DNA of 64,000 nt from Pirellulales bacterium (GTDB lineage Bacteria; Planctomycetota; Planctomycetia; Pirellulales; JALHPA01): positions 264,426 through 328,425 of the forward strand of contig JANRLT010000065.1 of NCBI GenBank assembly GCA_033762255.1, given 5' to 3'. Below are positions 63,201 to 64,000 of this stretch, one piece after another (positions within the stretch are counted from its first letter, which is position 1; each line of letters opens with the position of its first letter). A program made the position numbers and the translations under genes. A model generated the notes under the pieces. It was not told the DNA's origin and did no database searches. It saw only the letters and a program-made list of their open reading frames with translations.

Positions 63201-63555
63201 GGTTTCCCTGCGCATAAGTGCGAGCCGCCATTTGCAAAAATCGCCAGTCCTGCGGGCGCAATTTAATCGCCTGCTCCCGCAATTCGTCCAGTTCGTTATC
63301 CCGTGCCAGTTGTTGCAGGCAGGAGACCGCCATTTGCAGGTCCTCGCCAGCGGGCGCGCCTGTTTGTTGGGGGTCAAGCAGCAATCCCTTATATTTGCCA
63401 AAGGCTTCATTGTAGTTTCCTTCGCCAAACAGCCGCTTGGCCACGGCGCGGGGGTCGCTATCATTGGCCGGTGGTTTTTCGGCCAGGAGCGTCCAGGTTG
63501 TTCCCAGCATCACCAATAACGCACCTAAACCATAACCCAAAATGAGACTTCGCAT
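57292..63555 (-). CDS. Bacterial alpha-2-macroglobulin family protein
   Basis: A giant 2087-residue envelope protein related to eukaryotic protease-trapping macroglobulins. The N-terminus MRSLILGYGLGALLVMLGTT is a signal peptide without lipobox. A helical N-terminal region to about 450 precedes several MG beta domains. One contains a Trp/Tyr-rich insert (about 795-842). A low-complexity Gly/Ala/Met linker (about 1225-1310) precedes ADTALWVGALTTAKDGTAEV and ENLTGWKVRAWSLGVG. The thioester motif is intact: YPYGCTEQTLNRFLP, with Cys1542 and Gln1545 in CTEQ. The alpha/alpha thioester domain follows (LTEMQLSDGGWGWFSGFGEH). The C-terminal receptor-binding-like domain ends the protein. Bacterial members are thought to trap foreign proteases. 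No pbpC gene is adjacent. Confidence 0.93.
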   Translation of the reverse strand: MRSLILGYGLGALLVMLGTTWTLLAEKPPANDSDPRAVAKRLFGEGNYNEAFGKYKGLLLDPQQTGAPAGEDLQMAVSCLQQLARDNELDELREQAIKLRPQDWRFLQMAARTYAQGNHFGFTIAGKFERGHHRGGGEWTSSANRDYVRALQLLQQALPHVAAEADAPSRSQFYWDLAQTLQQHPLHGQYWHFQMLSDLSTLPDYESQNFYGGNTAGGAAVDAEGNPLFYASPKTWEAAANDGERWRWALTMAVESDPAALNRARWAMAQFCQTLYGEQTLAQFDFYAPRAAVEAWDDGSEDIRKRQDVADGPFAVHTLKETETLAKLATGVKRFELPDEFNYIKIFRQIIENKAGGMADQAYDALAGVFENRRQFPAAAEVWQAAIKDIGAGHDNYRQKRLDQIIKNWGRFENNLTQPAGEAATIDFTFRNAKKVAFTAKAIKIDQLLTDVRAYLRTRPNQVDWQQINVGDIGYQLVNANFAKYVGEQVAQWDLELKPADNHWDSRITVETPLKKAGAYLLTAKLADGNETRIIIWLQDTVIIKKQLEGRNLYLVLDAVTGKPIPKANVEFLGFQQQHTGNNQFTFNLRNFAEFSDADGQLMLGAGKMPQDFQWLIMARTDAGRLAYLGFTNVWYGARHDEQYDQTKVFTITDRPVYRPAQKVNFKFWIGHAKYDLPDDHSPFANQNLMVEIHNPKGEKVLEKPIASDEYGGVLGEYELPADAPLGMYQIFLVGHGGGSFRVEEYKKPEFEVTVAAPTEPVRLGEKITATVQAKYYFGAPVAKGKIKYKVLRSPFTDRWYPPGPWDWLFGRGYWWFAYDYDWYPGWHRWGCMRPVQIWWFRPSAPPEVVLDATAELPADGVFKIEIDTALAKELHSDQDHRYSITAEVVDESRRVIVGAGEVIVARKPFEVTTWLTRGYYRTGDTIDAHFMAQTLSNKPVQGKGELALYRISYDKDGKPTEERAELWNLNTGEDGSARQQIKAGAPGQYRLSFRVTDSANHTVEGAYIFTIVGPQFDSAKYRFEHLELIPDLQEYHPGDTVKLQVNTDQADSTVYLFVRPTNGVYLPPQVLRIQGKSTIVEIPVTLKDMPNFFVEALTVSGAQVHTEVREIVLPPEKRILNVALTPSAEVYKPGQKATVKIRLTDHTGEAFVGSTVVSIYDKAVEYISGGSNVPEIKEFFWKWRRHHHPQTEHSLQQISYAIGKTNEILMAQIGAFGNITQEAFLNTRKAGMAGRMRGGRPGLAKAAFALRDGNALAAPMAAAPGAEGASEAFGAAAPMDALKSEATSLAAADTGGGVGPAPGPNVTPTIRSNFADTALWVGALTTAKDGTAEVELTMPENLTGWKVRAWSLGVGTRVGQGETIVTTNKDVIVRLQAPRFFVDTDEVVLSANVHNYLKTAKQVTVKLDLPGNLLKLVEKPLASNTTPTLETVIEIPAGGEQRVDWRVKVTGEGEAVVRMSALTDEDSDAMEQKFPVYIHGMLKMDSFSGMLRPQDEKGLVTFKVPAERRPEQSRLEVRFSPTLAGACVDALPFMVDYPYGCTEQTLNRFLPTVITQRILQRMGLDLKAIQQKRTNLNAQEIGDPMKRAAQWQRFERNPVFDEEEVRSMVRDGVQRLTEMQLSDGGWGWFSGFGEHSWPHTTAVVVHGLQIAQANEVALVPGMLEKGVEWLKNYQTEQVQWLKNGDEVRKNKGNPNNLRWKDQADNLDALVYMVLADADVKDQAMCDYLYRDRTNLAVYAKALFGLALHKQAEKEKLAMILQNISQFVVVDDENQTAYLKLPQDNWWWNWYGSEIEAHAFYLKLLSATDPKGELAPKLVKYLLNNRKHATYWNSTRDTAYAIEALADFMKASGEDQPDMIVEVWLDGKQYKQVKITAQDLFTVDNTLVLTGDAVTTGEHKLELRKSGTGPLYYNAYVSNFTLEDFITRAGLEVKVNRKFYRLEPEDKQVAVSGSRGQAIKQKVEKYKRIELENLSEVKSGDLLEVELEIDSKNDYEYLLFEDLKAAGTETVEVRSGYNGNAMGAYVEFRDSRVCFFIRTLARGKHSVAYRLRAEIPGQFSALPARASAMYAPELRGNSDEMKLRIVD

Positions 63556-64000
63556 AAATTCAGTCGCCTGGTATCTTTGTGACTTTTTGTTACAAAACTG
63601 TTAGGGGGGAGAAATTAGCCCCAGCCGCATTGCATTTTTGAGGGCGGCTATTCCCTCAACACCGCGCCTTCTCCCTAGCATGGGCGATGTTGGACGATTC
63701 TGGCTAGGGAAAAGTTCCGGCATTTTTATAAAAAAACTCTCCTTCCCGCGGAAGCTCGACCTAAAGCTTGACGGGCCAGGAAGTTCGGCGTCATAATCGC
63801 GAACATCTCCCGCTTTTTCGTGTCACTGGTCATTGCGCTTTTTAGGTACGCAAAATTCTATTTCCCCAAAGGTTTGCCTCCATTGAACCACCCACAGTCG
63901 TTGCCCAGCGACCCTTGCGGTCAGTTCAGTGTTGTCCCGCGAAAACCGCGGCGTGCGGGATACCGGAGGGGAGGTGTCGCCGGGGGGGGAAATAGCGGAC
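63556..64000. other. Upstream region of alpha-2-macroglobulin gene; possible partial ORF at right edge
   Basis: This holds the promoter side of the A2M gene. TCCCTAGC (63672-63679) and GCTAGGGA (63703-63710) form an 8-bp inverted repeat. From TTG 63883 an open frame runs off the window (LNHPQSLPSDPCGQFSVV...), with a weak AAAGG upstream. It could be the start of a plus-strand gene, but it is too short to judge. Confidence 0.3.

Noticed and set aside
1..64000. tRNA, rRNA, CRISPR or prophage
   Set aside because: No T-loop consensus, no regularly spaced direct repeats with spacers, and no integrase, transposase or phage structural genes were seen on either strand.

Overview
The window reads as bacterial chromosome from a planctomycete, most likely the Pirellulales/Pirellulaceae side. 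The evidence is family content: a cytochrome-c/DUF1587-DUF1595-DUF1592-DUF1588-DUF1585 protein directly coupled to a Tat-exported DUF1552 protein, a cysteine-rich 'YTV' repeat wall protein, a PEP-CTERM protein, a very large alpha-2-macroglobulin, and many secreted proteins with no close functional label. GC content is moderately high. Several genes begin at GTG or TTG. I see no rRNA, tRNA, CRISPR array, transposase or prophage. It looks like ordinary chromosome with short operons and small palindromic intergenic repeats.

Layout. 1-8 kb: the tail of an efflux adaptor, an FdxA-type ferredoxin, a small membrane protein, a secreted SH3-like protein, a secreted esterase, a SpoU methyltransferase, ATP-type PEP carboxykinase, and a ferritin-like protein. 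8.1-15.3 kb: overlapping addB and addA, the helicase-nuclease pair for double-strand break processing. 15.5-17.5 kb: the YTV protein on the minus strand. 18-21.3 kb: a translation/replication cluster rplY-pth-rpsF-ssb-rplI, with no rpsR in its usual place and a strong terminator after rplI. 21.4-25.4 kb: a minus-strand membrane-anchored protein, a CsrA homologue with a long C-terminal extension and a structured 3' tract, then a TPR protein and an M50 protease on the plus strand. Two identical palindromes lie between divergent csrA and the TPR gene.

25.8-31 kb: polyphosphate kinase, a haloalkane-dehalogenase-like hydrolase, and an ATP-grasp enzyme. 31-41 kb, all plus strand: the DUF1592/DUF1552 pair, a membrane protein, a PEP-CTERM protein, a U32 (RlhA-like) protein, and a LON-domain protein. 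41-50 kb, all minus strand: an HTTM membrane protein with MORN-like tail, a YhaM-like exoribonuclease, SppA, a squalene-cyclase-fold protein, a small secreted protein, and a polysaccharide export lipoprotein. 50.7-64 kb: a 1471-residue TPR protein divergent from the export gene, Mn-type superoxide dismutase, then VWA and alpha-2-macroglobulin genes on the minus strand.

Points most worth a second look: the extended CsrA with its GGA-containing structured 3' tail; two intergenic elements of about 100 nt, each closed by a perfect 13-bp inverted repeat (4673-4774 and 22791-22903); the two-unit architecture of the YTV protein, with both halves on a 28-residue period; the Trp/Tyr-rich insert in the alpha-2-macroglobulin; the twin operator-like palindromes at 23546-23575; and a dispersed repeat shared between 35.4 and 56.3 kb. 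All assignments come from reading the sequence. No database search was run.
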